DNA of 64,000 nt, taken from contig NZ_FOKF01000002.1 of the NCBI RefSeq assembly GCF_900111995.1, positions 124,001-188,000 on the forward strand. The letters run 5' to 3'. The stretch comes from Collimonas sp. OK607. Lineage in GTDB: Bacteria > Pseudomonadota > Gammaproteobacteria > Burkholderiales > Burkholderiaceae_D. The position numbers and the translations under genes were made by a program. Under the pieces are notes generated by a model that made no database searches, was not told where the DNA came from, and saw nothing but the letters and a program-made list of their open reading frames with translations. How positions within the stretch are numbered: the first letter of the stretch is position 1; each line of letters starts with the position of its first letter. Below are positions 15,699 through 24,744 of this stretch, piece by piece.

Positions 15699-16129
15699 GG
15701 CATCACCCTCCCTCGCTCCATTCTAGCCAGCCTTTGTGATTTGGCAACGTCAAACCACTTCGGCGCTTTTTACGCCTGGATATTTCCCCGTCAAGTGAAT
15801 AGCTTGCCCTGACATTAGTCGCAATAGCGTCACGCTATCCGTGCTCGTCACAAACGGCGTTACAAAGTAGCCACGGAATCGAAACACGGCTTGTTGCTCG
15901 AGCGCACACGGACCTGCATCGCCCGCGCTAAGTAAGACGGTAAGGCGTTCGGTAGGCCGCCTAAAACGACCGTGGCGCAGCGCCAGGCGATATCCACGGC
16001 CCATCAGTTTGCGCGACCCTATGGCGTTCCTAGTGCTTCTGGTCAGCACAAGTCAGCATCCTTTTGCCCGTTACCGGGCAATTTGACTGTACCCTTGGTG
16101 CAAATGCGGGCCGGGAAGGTAAGCCCAAT
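15699..16129. other. Right end of the cargo interval, no supported gene
   Basis: A 99-codon minus-strand frame (15750-16049) is present but its first part overlaps a repeat copy and its product is unrecognised, so it is not called. Repeat copy d lies at 16021-16126, directly before att copy 3. Confidence 0.45.
16021..16126. repeat. Palindromic repeat family 1, copy d
   Basis: Full-length relative of copy a, with TTTTGCCCGTTACCGGGCAA at the centre (one mismatch), then TTTGACTGTACCCTTGGTGC and GGGAAGGTAAGCCC. It ends three bases before att copy 3, so the repeat marks the right boundary of the island. Confidence 0.72.
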
Positions 16130-16177
16130 TCTTAATCCGTAGGTCGTGTGTTCGAATCACACACGCCCCACCAACAG
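16130..16177 (+). repeat. att copy 3 (tRNA-Lys 3' end duplicate)
   Basis: Bases 16130-16174 equal 3649-3693 of the tRNA gene, and 16130-16177 equal 7564-7611. It is slightly shorter on the left than copies 1 and 2. It closes the second interval of the island. Confidence 0.92.
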
Positions 16178-16192
16178 AACATTAGTAGGCAT

Positions 16193-16219
16193 AAGGGTTT
16201 CCGCGAGGAAGCCCTTTTT
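16193..16219 (+). terminator. Terminator after att copy 3
   Basis: AAGGGTTTCC and GGAAGCCCTT around GCGA (one G-T pair), then TTT. It corresponds in place to the terminators after copies 1 and 2. Confidence 0.65.
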
Positions 16220-16271
16220 GCTTTGTGCTGCCGTAACGCCAGGTGTGTCCAAAAATCATCCCAGGCTGGAC

Positions 16272-16496
16272 TCATGGTGTGACCAAACTCGCTGTTTCCT
16301 GCACACCGCCAAGTCCATGCAATCCTGCTGCGGACACAAGTACATACTTCATTGTGGTGGCGATGTTCTTATGCCCCATCATCTTCTGAATACGAAACGC
16401 GTCCGCTCTGGCATCTGCTAAGCGCGAAGCTGTGGAGCGCCGTAGTGCATGTATTACGAACTTCTCAGCCCTTGGATGGTTCGCCATGTTCTGCAA
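16272..16496 (-). pseudogene. Tyrosine integrase, C-terminal remnant
   Basis: The minus-strand frame encodes FVIHALRRSTASRLADARAD and IQKMMGHKNIATTMKYV, the last catalytic box of a tyrosine recombinase with His-x-x-Arg, Gly-His and the nucleophilic Tyr. Arm-binding, core-binding and first catalytic parts are missing upstream. Its C-terminus differs in type from what I expect for the integrase whose N-terminus remains at 7769, so it is probably a third integrase. It lies about 100 bases past att copy 3, evidence for a further lost element at this tRNA. Confidence 0.8.
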
Positions 16497-17209
16497 CTCG
16501 TCCGTGCTAAATCGACATTCAACAGCGTCGGGTTATACGATGTGAATATACAAAACGACTCCCTCAAGCCTCATTGTTTTCCTCGAAATAATGGTATTCA
16601 CGCGGGTCAATTTGCGCGCAAATCGACGCATGTTGATTTACTGAGATGGACCCGACACCATCAATGGGATCAAACTAGCGTTTCGTCCAATTTACGTGTG
16701 GAGGCCCGTCATGGATATCGACGTTCTCGAAATTGCTTTGACCAAGCGGGCGTTCCAGTTACACGATGTCGATCGTCAAGGCTAGCGAAAGCATCCCAGT
16801 GCTGGAAATGACCAAGTGACAGTGCCGTTCGCGTGTTCCTCCTCAACGATAATGAGCGTGGGACAGCAAGGCACTTTGAACGTTGGGTTTTCCTATCGAG
16901 GCAACGCAAAAATTGCCGCCTGTGAGCCGCAGCCTGAGGACCCCGAGCGCCGGCGATGAGGTTTATCGAACGACTTGGGCAGGTGTCGACGAATACCGCG
17001 AAGGGCGCGAGGCCGAGGAGCGCAACCCAGGCAAGGAGTTCACGACAGGAAATTCTCGCAGGCGAACCGGTTGAAACTTAAGCCGTGGTTGCGTCACCAT
17101 CGGTCGTCATTCGATAAGGCATGGTGCCTTCAGAAATATCGCCGCATATCATGCGTCGCGCGACCGGTGGCGGCACAGCGAAAGTCTCGAACACTATTTT
17201 CGCTTACGT
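16497..17209. other. Degenerate junction region
   Basis: No intact gene in these 713 bases. A short transposase remnant is at 16711-16785. The rest is unrecognised. Confidence 0.45.
16711..16785 (+). pseudogene. IS110-type transposase, N-terminal remnant
   Basis: 24 codons after an ATG preceded by GGAGG: DVLEIALTKRAFQLHDVD resembles the conserved start of IS110 transposases (Asp, Lys, Phe-Gln-Leu-His, Asp). The stop TAG and unrelated sequence follow. It is a small relic of an insertion sequence. Confidence 0.5.
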
Positions 17210-17962
17210 TCAGTTCATGGTGAGGCCACCATCGACGATCAGGTTCTGACCGGCGAACATGCCTGCATCGGGTCCAGCCAGGAACAGCACTGCGCCAGCG
17301 ATGTCGTCAGGTGCAATGTCGCGCTGCACGACGCGCTGACGCTTGATGTCTTCGCTTTGTTGGCCACGCGCCGCGCCGCCAGCCAGGATGCCGTCGCTCT
17401 GAGTAAAGCCCGGCGACACCGTGTTTACGCGTACGCCGTACGGTCCGAGTTCGCGCGCCAGCGTGCGTGTCATCGCAACCACCGCGGCCTTGCTGGCAAC
17501 GTAATGCAAGAGACCTGCAGTGCCCTTGGACGCAGCCGCGGACGCGATATTGATGATGTTGCCTTGTCCGGCCGGCTTCATGTAGCGTGCCGCGGCGCGG
17601 CAGCAGTACCATACGCCCTCAACGTTAACGCTGAACACTTGCTTCCATTCGTCTACGTCGATTTCGTCGAACGCTGTTTTGGCGAGCGAGGTGTAGATGC
17701 CAGCGTTGTTGACCAGCACCGATACTCCGCCTGTGTGTTCAGCCGCGAACGCCATCAATGCATCGACCTGCGCGGCGTTGCTCACGTCTGCGTCGAAGCC
17801 CAGCGCACCGTGGCCGAGCTTCTTCGCCGCGGCCTCGGAACCACGCAAATCGGCAATCACTACGCGCCGGCCCAAAGCCGCGAAACGCTCCGCAATTGCG
17901 TAGCCTATTCCTTGCGCCGCGCCGGTCACCACCACCGCGCCGCTATTAATCGTCTGCTCCAT
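17210..17962 (-). CDS. SDR family NAD(P)-dependent oxidoreductase
   Basis: 250 residues, the usual length of classical short-chain dehydrogenases. Cofactor motif TGAAQGIG at residues 14-21, NNAG near 88, catalytic Ser in the NIASAA region and YVASK near 155-159, and a VSPGF segment after it. An Asp at the end of the second strand (VVIADLRG) suggests NAD(H) preference. Starts at 17962 with AAAGG upstream. Divergent from the porin 327 bases away, at the edge of the catabolic cluster, so it may oxidise an alcohol or dihydrodiol intermediate; the substrate is not evident. Confidence 0.93.
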   Translation of the reverse strand: MEQTINSGAVVVTGAAQGIGYAIAERFAALGRRVVIADLRGSEAAAKKLGHGALGFDADVSNAAQVDALMAFAAEHTGGVSVLVNNAGIYTSLAKTAFDEIDVDEWKQVFSVNVEGVWYCCRAAARYMKPAGQGNIINIASAAASKGTAGLLHYVASKAAVVAMTRTLARELGPYGVRVNTVSPGFTQSDGILAGGAARGQQSEDIKRQRVVQRDIAPDDIAGAVLFLAGPDAGMFAGQNLIVDGGLTMN

Positions 17963-18046
17963 TTTCTACCTTTCGAATTCTCCTCCTGGCACCAACTGCT
18001 CAGGCTGGAGCGGCCAGTCTAGCATGGGGAAATGTGCTGACGGCGT

Positions 18047-18190
18047 CTCGAACTGCAACAAAAGAGACAGTGTGCCGCCGATTTTTTTAACCACGGTTGT
18101 TGCGACGGATACTATTCATTCGCCGACCGAAATTGTTTGATGCCATAAGTCCTTGCCTGATAATTCGGTGAAAAAAAACGCTCGTGAGAA
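18047..18190 (+). repeat. Upstream repeat B, copy 1 (before porin)
   Basis: Starts TCGAACTGCAACAAAAGAGA and ends near AAAACGCTCGTGAG. By eye it aligns over about 145 bases with 29512-29657, before the truncated porin; its first 35 bases also match 20913-20950, before the FAH operon. Likely a promoter and operator shared by genes of the cluster. Confidence 0.65.
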
Positions 18191-18289
18191 TCATCATCTT
18201 CATGCGAGAGAAAACGAAGGTGGCAATTAGAAATGCAATATTGCGATAAAAAATAAAACAAAATAATTACAACTTAGACAGGAGACAAA

Positions 18290-19354
18290 ATGAAGGCGCT
18301 TCACGCAACAAAAGCAACAATACTGTTGGGCTCAGTGATGGCATCCACCGCCCTGCACGCGCAAACAAACGTTCAAATTTACGGGATTGTCGACGTCGGT
18401 GTCGAATATGTAAATAAGGCGCGAGTAAGCACCGCGGGCACCGCGACCGGAAGCCTGGCCAAGGTGGACTCGGGAAACGCAGCGGCTTCGCGTATCGGAT
18501 TTCGCGGTCGGGAAGACTTAGGGGATGGATTGGCGGCAGTCTTCGGACTTGAGAACGGCTTTTCGGCCGACACTGGTGCTCTGGCCAATGGCGGACGCCT
18601 TTTTGGGCGCCAGGCTTATGTTGGCCTGGCAGGAAAATTTGGCGAGGTACAACTGGGACGAGAGACGACGCCGATATTCGATTTTGGCGCGATCTACGAC
18701 CCCATGATTCCCGCACGCTATTCGGCGCTTGCGCTGGATGCCGCCTTCGCTAGCCGCGCAGACAATGCGATCAGATACGGCGGGAAATTTGGAGGTTTGA
18801 CTCTCAGTACCCAATATAGCTTTGGCTTCGACAGCACTATCGTCAATGGCGGCGAAGTCCCGGGCGCATTCCAGGTGGGAAAGGAAGCGTCTACAAACAT
18901 CAACTATCAGTTTGGAAATGTGTTGGCTGGCGTGCTGTACGATCGCCAGAATGGCACTTCGGTAGCCACCCAGAAGAATTCGGTTGAGCGAATGGCAGTG
19001 GGCATAACCGCCGACTTTAAACCAGTAAAATTATACGCTGCATTCCAGCGACGAAACATGCACACGGCGCCAACCTCCACGAGGACGAATCTCTATTGGG
19101 TTGCAATGTCATACAACCCCACTGCCGCAGTGACATTGCTCGCAGCAGCATATTCCTACGATCCTGCCGGCGCTTCAAACAGAACTGGCATGTACACGCT
19201 CCTTGGCAGCTATGCGCTTTCCAAGCGAACCGATATTTATTCAGAGCTGGGGATAATGCGAAATCAGGCAAAGGCTGCAATGGCTCTGGACGGGACTGTC
19301 AATCCTGGCGACAGTCAGGCAGGTCTGACGCTCGGGATACGCCATCGTTTCTAA
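18290..19354 (+). CDS. General porin (Burkholderia-type Gram-negative porin)
   Basis: 354 residues with a signal peptide (cleavage after ALHAQ). The mature start TNVQIYGIVDVGVEYV, the GFRGREDLGDGLAAVFGLE segment, repeated amphipathic strands and the terminal Phe (GIRHRF) define a 16-strand trimeric porin. AGGAGACAAA precedes the ATG. It opens the aromatic-type catabolic cluster and probably admits its substrate. Its leader repeats before a truncated porin at 29773. A hairpin follows the stop. Confidence 0.95.
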   Translation: MKALHATKATILLGSVMASTALHAQTNVQIYGIVDVGVEYVNKARVSTAGTATGSLAKVDSGNAAASRIGFRGREDLGDGLAAVFGLENGFSADTGALANGGRLFGRQAYVGLAGKFGEVQLGRETTPIFDFGAIYDPMIPARYSALALDAAFASRADNAIRYGGKFGGLTLSTQYSFGFDSTIVNGGEVPGAFQVGKEASTNINYQFGNVLAGVLYDRQNGTSVATQKNSVERMAVGITADFKPVKLYAAFQRRNMHTAPTSTRTNLYWVAMSYNPTAAVTLLAAAYSYDPAGASNRTGMYTLLGSYALSKRTDIYSELGIMRNQAKAAMALDGTVNPGDSQAGLTLGIRHRF

Positions 19355-19361
19355 TCACGTT

Positions 19362-19390
19362 GGCGCTGCAAGACAATTGCAGCGCCGTTT
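19362..19390 (+). terminator. Hairpin after porin
   Basis: GGCGCTGCAA and TTGCAGCGCC form a 10-base-pair stem with a five-base loop, followed by GTTTTG. Probable rho-independent terminator of the porin gene. Confidence 0.75.
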
Positions 19391-19833
19391 TGTACTGTGA
19401 AAGCAGATGAAAACCGGGCCAGAGAAATCGGGCCCGAGTGCGGTTGCTGATTGGCAAGTTTCGACGCTTCCTGATGCAACCGATTTCGCCGCTGGCGCTC
19501 GCCCCGGCATTCCGACACTTCCCGCGTTTCAAGCAATTCACCGGCTGGGATATATTTCTGGCTAGATTGTGCTAGCGGTTGGCGCCTCATCCGCTGTCAG
19601 CCACCATGCATCGCAGATTGCGGTTCCCGGTAGGTGCCAAAATGAAATCATCGCTATGCTACACTGTGATGACATACTCTCATCGAGCGCGGCCTAAAGT
19701 AAGTCTGGCATAGCAGTTTTGTCATGCTTCTAAATGGCAGCCTGCTGGTCGCTACATGATGCTCGCTCGGCTCGGTAGGGTGTCCGATTCACCGGGGAAA
19801 TCGTAATTACGGGCCCTAACTGGTTCTGCTGAT
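19391..19833. other. Upstream region of crp/fnr gene
   Basis: Apart from the promoter that must drive the following regulator, nothing is recognised in these 443 bases. Confidence 0.4.
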
Positions 19834-20523
19834 ATGGAAAATACACTCGTCCGGCTGACGATTTCGCAATCTGAGCTCTTTGCCAATTGGCCAGACGCAG
19901 CTATCTTGAGGCTCGTCCAGGCTGCCGACGCCATTACGGTTGAAGAAAACACCGTTATTCATCAGACGGGCGACGCACCGACCTACCTATATTTGCTTGC
20001 GACAGGCTCGATGCATCTGGTAAGGAAAATGCCATCCGGGCGCAACTTTACAGCTGGAATCCATCTCGCCGGGGAGTTCCACGGTATTGGGCCAGTGATT
20101 ACCCGGTCGCCCCATATCTATACGGCGGAATGCAGGGAGAAAACCGTACTGGTTCGAATCCCTGGCGACCTGCTGCGTGACATGCTTAGCCATGACGGGA
20201 CTTTTGCGTACTCTTTAATGAGCGCCATGGTTAATCGGCATCGCGGTGCGCTGAATAGATATGAAGGGGCTGCAGTCCTCTCGACCCGTGCAAGGGTGGC
20301 AACCCTTCTCAACTCCATTTATACGAGAAGCGCTCGTTGCGGTCGCGTATCTTCGATCAACCTGTCCCAAGAGGAAATTGCAACGATGCTTGGCACGCGC
20401 CGCCAGGTTGTCAATAGAGTTTTACGGGAGATGGAATCGGAGGGTGCGGTTCAAGTTCTATATGGACGAATTGTAATCAGTGACATCGGTAAGCTTGAAC
20501 AGATGGCAGAGCAACTCGAATAA
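19834..20523 (+). CDS. Crp/Fnr family transcriptional regulator
   Basis: 229 residues. An N-terminal cyclic-nucleotide-binding-like beta-roll (about residues 15-130, with YLYLLATGSMHLVRKMP) is joined to a C-terminal winged helix (INLSQEEIATMLGTRRQVV, VNRVLREMESEG). The four cysteines needed for an FNR iron-sulfur cluster are not in place and the cAMP-binding Arg-Ser pair is not evident, so the effector is unknown. Its place between the porin and the oxygenase operon, and the repeated upstream element at three promoters here, suggest it is the local activator. Confidence 0.9.
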   Translation: MENTLVRLTISQSELFANWPDAAILRLVQAADAITVEENTVIHQTGDAPTYLYLLATGSMHLVRKMPSGRNFTAGIHLAGEFHGIGPVITRSPHIYTAECREKTVLVRIPGDLLRDMLSHDGTFAYSLMSAMVNRHRGALNRYEGAAVLSTRARVATLLNSIYTRSARCGRVSSINLSQEEIATMLGTRRQVVNRVLREMESEGAVQVLYGRIVISDIGKLEQMAEQLE

Positions 20524-21015
20524 TGTTTGTATGCCACGAACGCTGAATGTCGCTCTTGCCGTATCCCTGATATCACACCAGCCAAGGTTAAACCAATAAC
20601 ACCAGCGCACCGCGCAGCGGATGATTCCTGCCGGCAAGCGGTAGCCATGACAGAGAGATGTCGTCTCTCTCTCGTTTCATCTCATCTCGTGCCCTTACCA
20701 GATTGCCTCTCTCAACGTGACAGTCGCCCTTCAGGCGGCTGCGCTCACGATTCGAACGCCTCGCTTTCATCCGCGAAGCGTTGGTGAAAATCGCCGGCCG
20801 CACCATTTTCTGGCGGCAACTTCAACCTTCATTGTCTCTTGACTCTACTTGCCATTGAGGGGCAGGGAAGGCCGCCAGCCGCAAACCACCATTTGCGTTC
20901 TCCGTTCCCTTTGTCGAATGCAACAAACCGTACAAAGTGTCGGATCACGTGCTCGCCTTGTAGATTTGGAACACTCACAATGAAAGCGTCCCAATCAAAG
21001 TAAAAAAGGCTCGAA
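20524..21015. promoter_or_regulatory. Leader region of FAH-Rieske operon with repeats A and B
   Basis: No gene. Holds repeat A at 20703-20835 (matching 29343-29475) and a short copy of repeat B at 20913-20950 (TCGAATGCAACAAACCGTAC and CAAAGTGTCGGATCAC), matching 18047 and 29512. The order A then B is the same as upstream of the truncated porin. Confidence 0.55.
20703..20835. repeat. Repeat A, left copy
   Basis: TTGCCTCTCTCAACGTGACA, GCTCACGATTCGAACGCCTC, GCTTTCATCC and TTTTCTGGCGGCAACTTCAA all have counterparts in the same order at 29343-29475. The two direct copies enclose the FAH-to-ferredoxin-reductase genes. Confidence 0.7.
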
Positions 21016-21864
21016 ATGCAAGAAGAGAGTTTTAGGCTTGGTCGATACCAAGTAGGCGATCAAATTCTGATCGGCCAAATCGAGGGCGATTTTATCAAGG
21101 TGGTTTGCGAGCGAGACGAGCTGAATCAGGCCCTGGAAGCGGCCGTACCTGCGAATCCCGATGCAAGAAAAATCGCGCTGTCAGATGTAGTCATGCTGCC
21201 GCCCGTTGATCCGCATGCCAGAATTTTTGCGGTTGCTGTCAACTACCACGCCCATGGCGCTGAAGCGAGCGCAAAGCCGCCGGAGAGACCTTTGGCGTTT
21301 TACAAGGCGCCGACAAATTTTGTTGGCCACGAGGGTGTGTTGAATCCGGATCGGAAGTTGACATCTCGCTTCGATTACGAAGGCGAAATCGGGGTGGTGA
21401 TCGGTAAGCGTTGCAAATCGGTATCGGTGGCGGATGCACTGGATTATGTTGTCGGCGTTTGCGCGCTCAACGACGGTTCCGCCCGAGATCTCACGCGGGT
21501 TCCTGCCGGGCAGGGCTGGTGGCCAGACTGGACCGCCGCAAAGGGCTTGGATGAAGCCTCGGCGCTGGGGCCTGCAATCACGTGCGGGGCGCAAGTCGTG
21601 GATGCGGTGCGTAAGCGAAGCCTGAACATCACGACGCGACTGAACGGCGAGGTGGTTCAGGATTGCAGCATGAAGGAAATGATTTTTTCGACAGAAGAAA
21701 TCATCGCGACCCTATCTTCGTACATGGTATTGCTGCCGGGCGACATTATTGCCACCGGCACACCAGCTGGTGTCGGCATCGCCCGTAATCGCTTTCTGAT
21801 TAGTGGTGACGACTTGTCGGTCGAAGTAAGTGGGCTTGATATTTTACGTGTAAAGGTGGCTTAA
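21016..21864 (+). CDS. Fumarylacetoacetate hydrolase (FAH) family protein
   Basis: 282 residues. The FAH fold is marked by KIALSDVVMLPPVDPHARIF, AVNYHAHGAEAS, DYEGEIGVVIGKRCK (metal-binding acidic residues) and GDIIATGTPAGVGIAR near the C-terminus. Such enzymes hydrolyse or decarboxylate C-C bonds in products of ring cleavage or are 2-keto-4-pentenoate hydratase-like. It is the first gene of an operon with the Rieske oxygenase, which starts two bases after its stop. No ring-cleavage dioxygenase is encoded nearby, so its exact step is unknown. Confidence 0.92.
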   Translation: MQEESFRLGRYQVGDQILIGQIEGDFIKVVCERDELNQALEAAVPANPDARKIALSDVVMLPPVDPHARIFAVAVNYHAHGAEASAKPPERPLAFYKAPTNFVGHEGVLNPDRKLTSRFDYEGEIGVVIGKRCKSVSVADALDYVVGVCALNDGSARDLTRVPAGQGWWPDWTAAKGLDEASALGPAITCGAQVVDAVRKRSLNITTRLNGEVVQDCSMKEMIFSTEEIIATLSSYMVLLPGDIIATGTPAGVGIARNRFLISGDDLSVEVSGLDILRVKVA

Positions 21865-21866
21865 TC

Positions 21867-23045
21867 ATGAGTACAGTACCAATCAAAATGCACGGCCAAT
21901 TGGCTGAAAAAATGATGCAGCTGTCGGAAACGTCGGTAGGTACGCCGATGGGAGAACTCTTGCGGCGGTTCTGGCATCCTATCGCGATTTCTGCAGATGT
22001 TGCGCCAGGGAAAGCCAAAAAAGTACGCCTGCTGAGCGAAGATCTGACGCTTTACCGCAGCGAGAGCGGGAATGCCCATCTGGTTGCCGGGCGTTGCGCT
22101 CACCGCTTGACCATGCTGCATACGGGCTGGATCGAGGGTGAAGAAATCCGCTGCATGTATCACGGCTGGAAATTCGACGGTGAAGGAAAATGTGTTGAGC
22201 GCCCAGCGGAAAAAAATTGCCGCGAAACGAACATCCGGATTGCCGCTTATCCTGTTCATGAGTACAGCGGACTAGTATTCGCGTACCTGGGCGAAGGTGA
22301 GCCGCCCGAATTCGATCTCCCGCGTAATTCAGCGTTCGAGCGCGAGGATGTCATGTTGTTTCAGCGCAAGCAGATATGGCCTTGCAGCTGGCTGCAAAAT
22401 GTCGAGAATTCACTCGATGCTGCCCATGTGAGCTTCGCGCATGTGATGGGTCGGGTCGGTGAATTCGGCAACGCCATTACCACAGAGGTTCCAGACCTGG
22501 CGTATCAGGAAACCGAGGCCGGCATATGCCAAACGGCAACCCGCCGTGCAAGCGCGCAAGTACGGGTGAGCGACTGGACTTTCCCTTCCGAGAACCACGT
22601 GACGATGCCGGGGATTAGCCCGGGAGATCCTTGGATCGAAGTCTCCAACTGGATGGTGCCGATCGACGATACACATGTGATGCGAACCTCGCTCTACGCG
22701 GTGCCTCTTTCTACCCCTGAGTCGGACGAGCGCATCTCGGCCTACTTCAAGGATGTCGGCGACTACAACGCCGCCGACTACCATGACGAATTGTTCGCGG
22801 GCGAATATCCGGTTGATCCGTTGATTCGTTTGACCGCGGCACAGGACTATGTTGTTTTGGTCGGTCAGGGTGCAATTGCAGATCGCGTGAACGAGAAGCT
22901 CGGCTCATCGGATTTGGGCATCGCAACGTTGCGCCGGATCCTCTGGCGCGAGCTTGATGCCATGCGTGCTGGCATGCCGACGAAAGCATGGCGACGGCTG
23001 GAGCGTTCGTCCCAGCTGTTCGTCAAAGGCGACATGGTTAAGTAA
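21867..23045 (+). CDS. Rieske [2Fe-2S] aromatic oxygenase, catalytic subunit
   Basis: 392 residues. The Rieske ligands are C77, H79, C96 and H99 (CAHR and CMYHG). The mononuclear iron site is in NSLDAAHVSFAHV (D184, H187, H192). Length and single-subunit type fit the VanA/phenoxybenzoate dioxygenase-like class used for O-demethylation or angular or ring hydroxylation. Electrons probably come from the VanB-type reductase about 500 bases downstream. It is co-transcribed with the FAH gene. Substrate not deducible. Confidence 0.93.
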   Translation: MSTVPIKMHGQLAEKMMQLSETSVGTPMGELLRRFWHPIAISADVAPGKAKKVRLLSEDLTLYRSESGNAHLVAGRCAHRLTMLHTGWIEGEEIRCMYHGWKFDGEGKCVERPAEKNCRETNIRIAAYPVHEYSGLVFAYLGEGEPPEFDLPRNSAFEREDVMLFQRKQIWPCSWLQNVENSLDAAHVSFAHVMGRVGEFGNAITTEVPDLAYQETEAGICQTATRRASAQVRVSDWTFPSENHVTMPGISPGDPWIEVSNWMVPIDDTHVMRTSLYAVPLSTPESDERISAYFKDVGDYNAADYHDELFAGEYPVDPLIRLTAAQDYVVLVGQGAIADRVNEKLGSSDLGIATLRRILWRELDAMRAGMPTKAWRRLERSSQLFVKGDMVK

Positions 23046-23559
23046 AACTGCTTCCCGAAGTAAGGGGATGAGGCCTCGGCTTGTTGCCGAGGCCTGGTCT
23101 GCACGTTCGCCATGAGCGTGTGGCTATGACGGGACTGTGGCGCACGATTGCTGCGCCGCTGTTCATTTTGTATTGCCGGTCTGTAATTTCTCCCACGCCG
23201 CTGATGGGCGTTGCTCAACGCGTCACGCGCAATCTTGCCCGCCTCACCCTTCCTCCTTCCCTCCGTCTCCCAATACGATCTGCGCCAGAGAGGCATTCCG
23301 CGGAAATTCTGCTGGTGTGAATTGACATCATCGCGACAAAGGATGCATGTCGGCGCTCGCCGTGCACCGGTCATGGCGCGACAATTATACGTACGAGGTG
23401 AGGAGCGGTTGATATCGCTCTGCGTTATCAAACTAAACCTCCTGAATCAGATTAATCCACGTAGCCGGTATCGATTCCCGATGATTTGCGTGAAGTACGA
23501 TAACCATATCAGGCCGATGCCCAACGTGATTGGACAAAAAATAAAATTTGGAGATAACG
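23046..23559. other. Gap between oxygenase and reductase genes
   Basis: A strong hairpin lies at 23071-23095. Otherwise no gene is supported in about 500 bases, although the reductase should serve the preceding oxygenase; the gap may hold a second promoter or be the scar of a lost gene. Confidence 0.5.
23071..23095. terminator. Hairpin after Rieske oxygenase gene
   Basis: AGGCCTCGGC and GCCGAGGCCT form a perfect 10-base-pair stem with loop TTGTT. No T run follows, so it may act as an RNA-stabilising or attenuating hairpin. Confidence 0.6.
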
Positions 23560-24534
23560 ATGCGAACAATTAAAGCAAGGGTACATGCGATTGAGTTTCT
23601 GGCAGAGGATATTCTCGGCATTGACCTGAGACCAATCGATGGTGCAGAGTGGCCCGTGGCGATTGCCGGATCCCACATTGACCTGCATCTTCCCGGCAAC
23701 ATGATACGCAGCTACTCGTTGGTCAATGCACAAGGTGAGAAGCATCGCTACGTCATTTCAGTGAGCCGTGATGCCAATAGCCGGGGCGGATCGAAATATC
23801 TGCATGAGGTGCTGCGGGTTGGTAACGTCCTCACCATTTCAGAGCCGCGCAACAGCTTCCCCCTGAAGGAATCTGCGTCGCATACCATTTTCATTGCCGG
23901 CGGCATTGGCATCACGCCGTTATGGAGCATGGCGCAGCGCCTGTCGCAGATCGGCGCCCCCTGGACGATTTACTATTCCGCGCAAGCTCCGGAGCGTGCG
24001 GCGTACGTAGAGCAGCTGTCGTCACTCGCCTCTGAGGCCGGTGGCACGATCCATCTCAATTTCGACGGTGGACAGAGAGACAGAATGCTCAACCTTCAGC
24101 GAATTGTCGATTCCAGTCCGCGTGATGCAGACCTGTATTGCTGCGGACCAATCCCGATGTTGCGCGCTTTCGAAGCAGCTTGCGAAGGGCGTAATCCCGA
24201 CACGGTGCATCGGGAATATTTTGCTGCGCCAGTGTCAGCATCAGCACCGGCGGGAGAGGGTAGCGCAGAAGAGTTCATTGTCGTCTTATCAAAATCCAAC
24301 AAGACAGTGAAGGTTGGACCGACAACCACGATTCTGGATGCGGTGCTGAATGCCGGCGTAGAGGTGTCTTACTCATGCATGGCCGGTATCTGTCGGGCTT
24401 GTGAAACAAACGTGCTTGGCGGACTTCCTGATCACCAAGATCTGGTACTTAGCGATAGTGAGCGCGAATGCGGAGCGACGATGATGATTTGTTGTTCGCG
24501 GGCAAAAACTGCGGAATTGATCCTCGATTTGTGA
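23560..24534 (+). CDS. VanB-type oxygenase reductase (FMN, NAD(P)H and plant-type [2Fe-2S])
   Basis: 324 residues from the ATG at 23560 (GGAG upstream). N-terminal flavin domain with RSYSLVNAQGE, NAD-binding part with IFIAGGIGITPLWSM and YCCGPIPMLRAFE, and a C-terminal plant-type ferredoxin domain with the Cys cluster CMAGICRACETNV and a final Cys near residue 315. This is the phthalate dioxygenase reductase order. It passes electrons from NAD(P)H to the Rieske oxygenase. Good match to the family's length. Confidence 0.94.
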   Translation: MRTIKARVHAIEFLAEDILGIDLRPIDGAEWPVAIAGSHIDLHLPGNMIRSYSLVNAQGEKHRYVISVSRDANSRGGSKYLHEVLRVGNVLTISEPRNSFPLKESASHTIFIAGGIGITPLWSMAQRLSQIGAPWTIYYSAQAPERAAYVEQLSSLASEAGGTIHLNFDGGQRDRMLNLQRIVDSSPRDADLYCCGPIPMLRAFEAACEGRNPDTVHREYFAAPVSASAPAGEGSAEEFIVVLSKSNKTVKVGPTTTILDAVLNAGVEVSYSCMAGICRACETNVLGGLPDHQDLVLSDSERECGATMMICCSRAKTAELILDL

Positions 24535-24744
24535 GAGCGCGATGCTAGTCGAGTCACTAAACCGTAACAATCCGGACAATCAAACGCACTAGATCCTCGC
24601 AATGCTGGCGGACGGTAGCGATACTAGTACCTACCGACATAGATAACGCCGAGTAGCGCGGTCGCTTGACAAACGCCAGACCTGGCGCACACGGCGACTA
24701 CACCCGAAGTCGGCGAATCGAACATAACTTAGAAAGAAACCACG

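Noticed and set aside
15750-16049. 99-codon minus-strand frame
   Set aside because: Its start overlaps repeat copy d and the product is unrecognised; a real gene is possible but not supported.
9438-16126. attC sites of an integron
   Set aside because: The palindromic repeats lack consistent RYYYAAC and GTTRRRY boxes and no integron integrase is present, so a formal integron call is not supported.
20641-20806. Arg-rich minus-strand frames in repeat A (also at 29233-29445)
   Set aside because: Similar peptides appear in both copies only because the DNA is repeated; no start site or family supports a gene.
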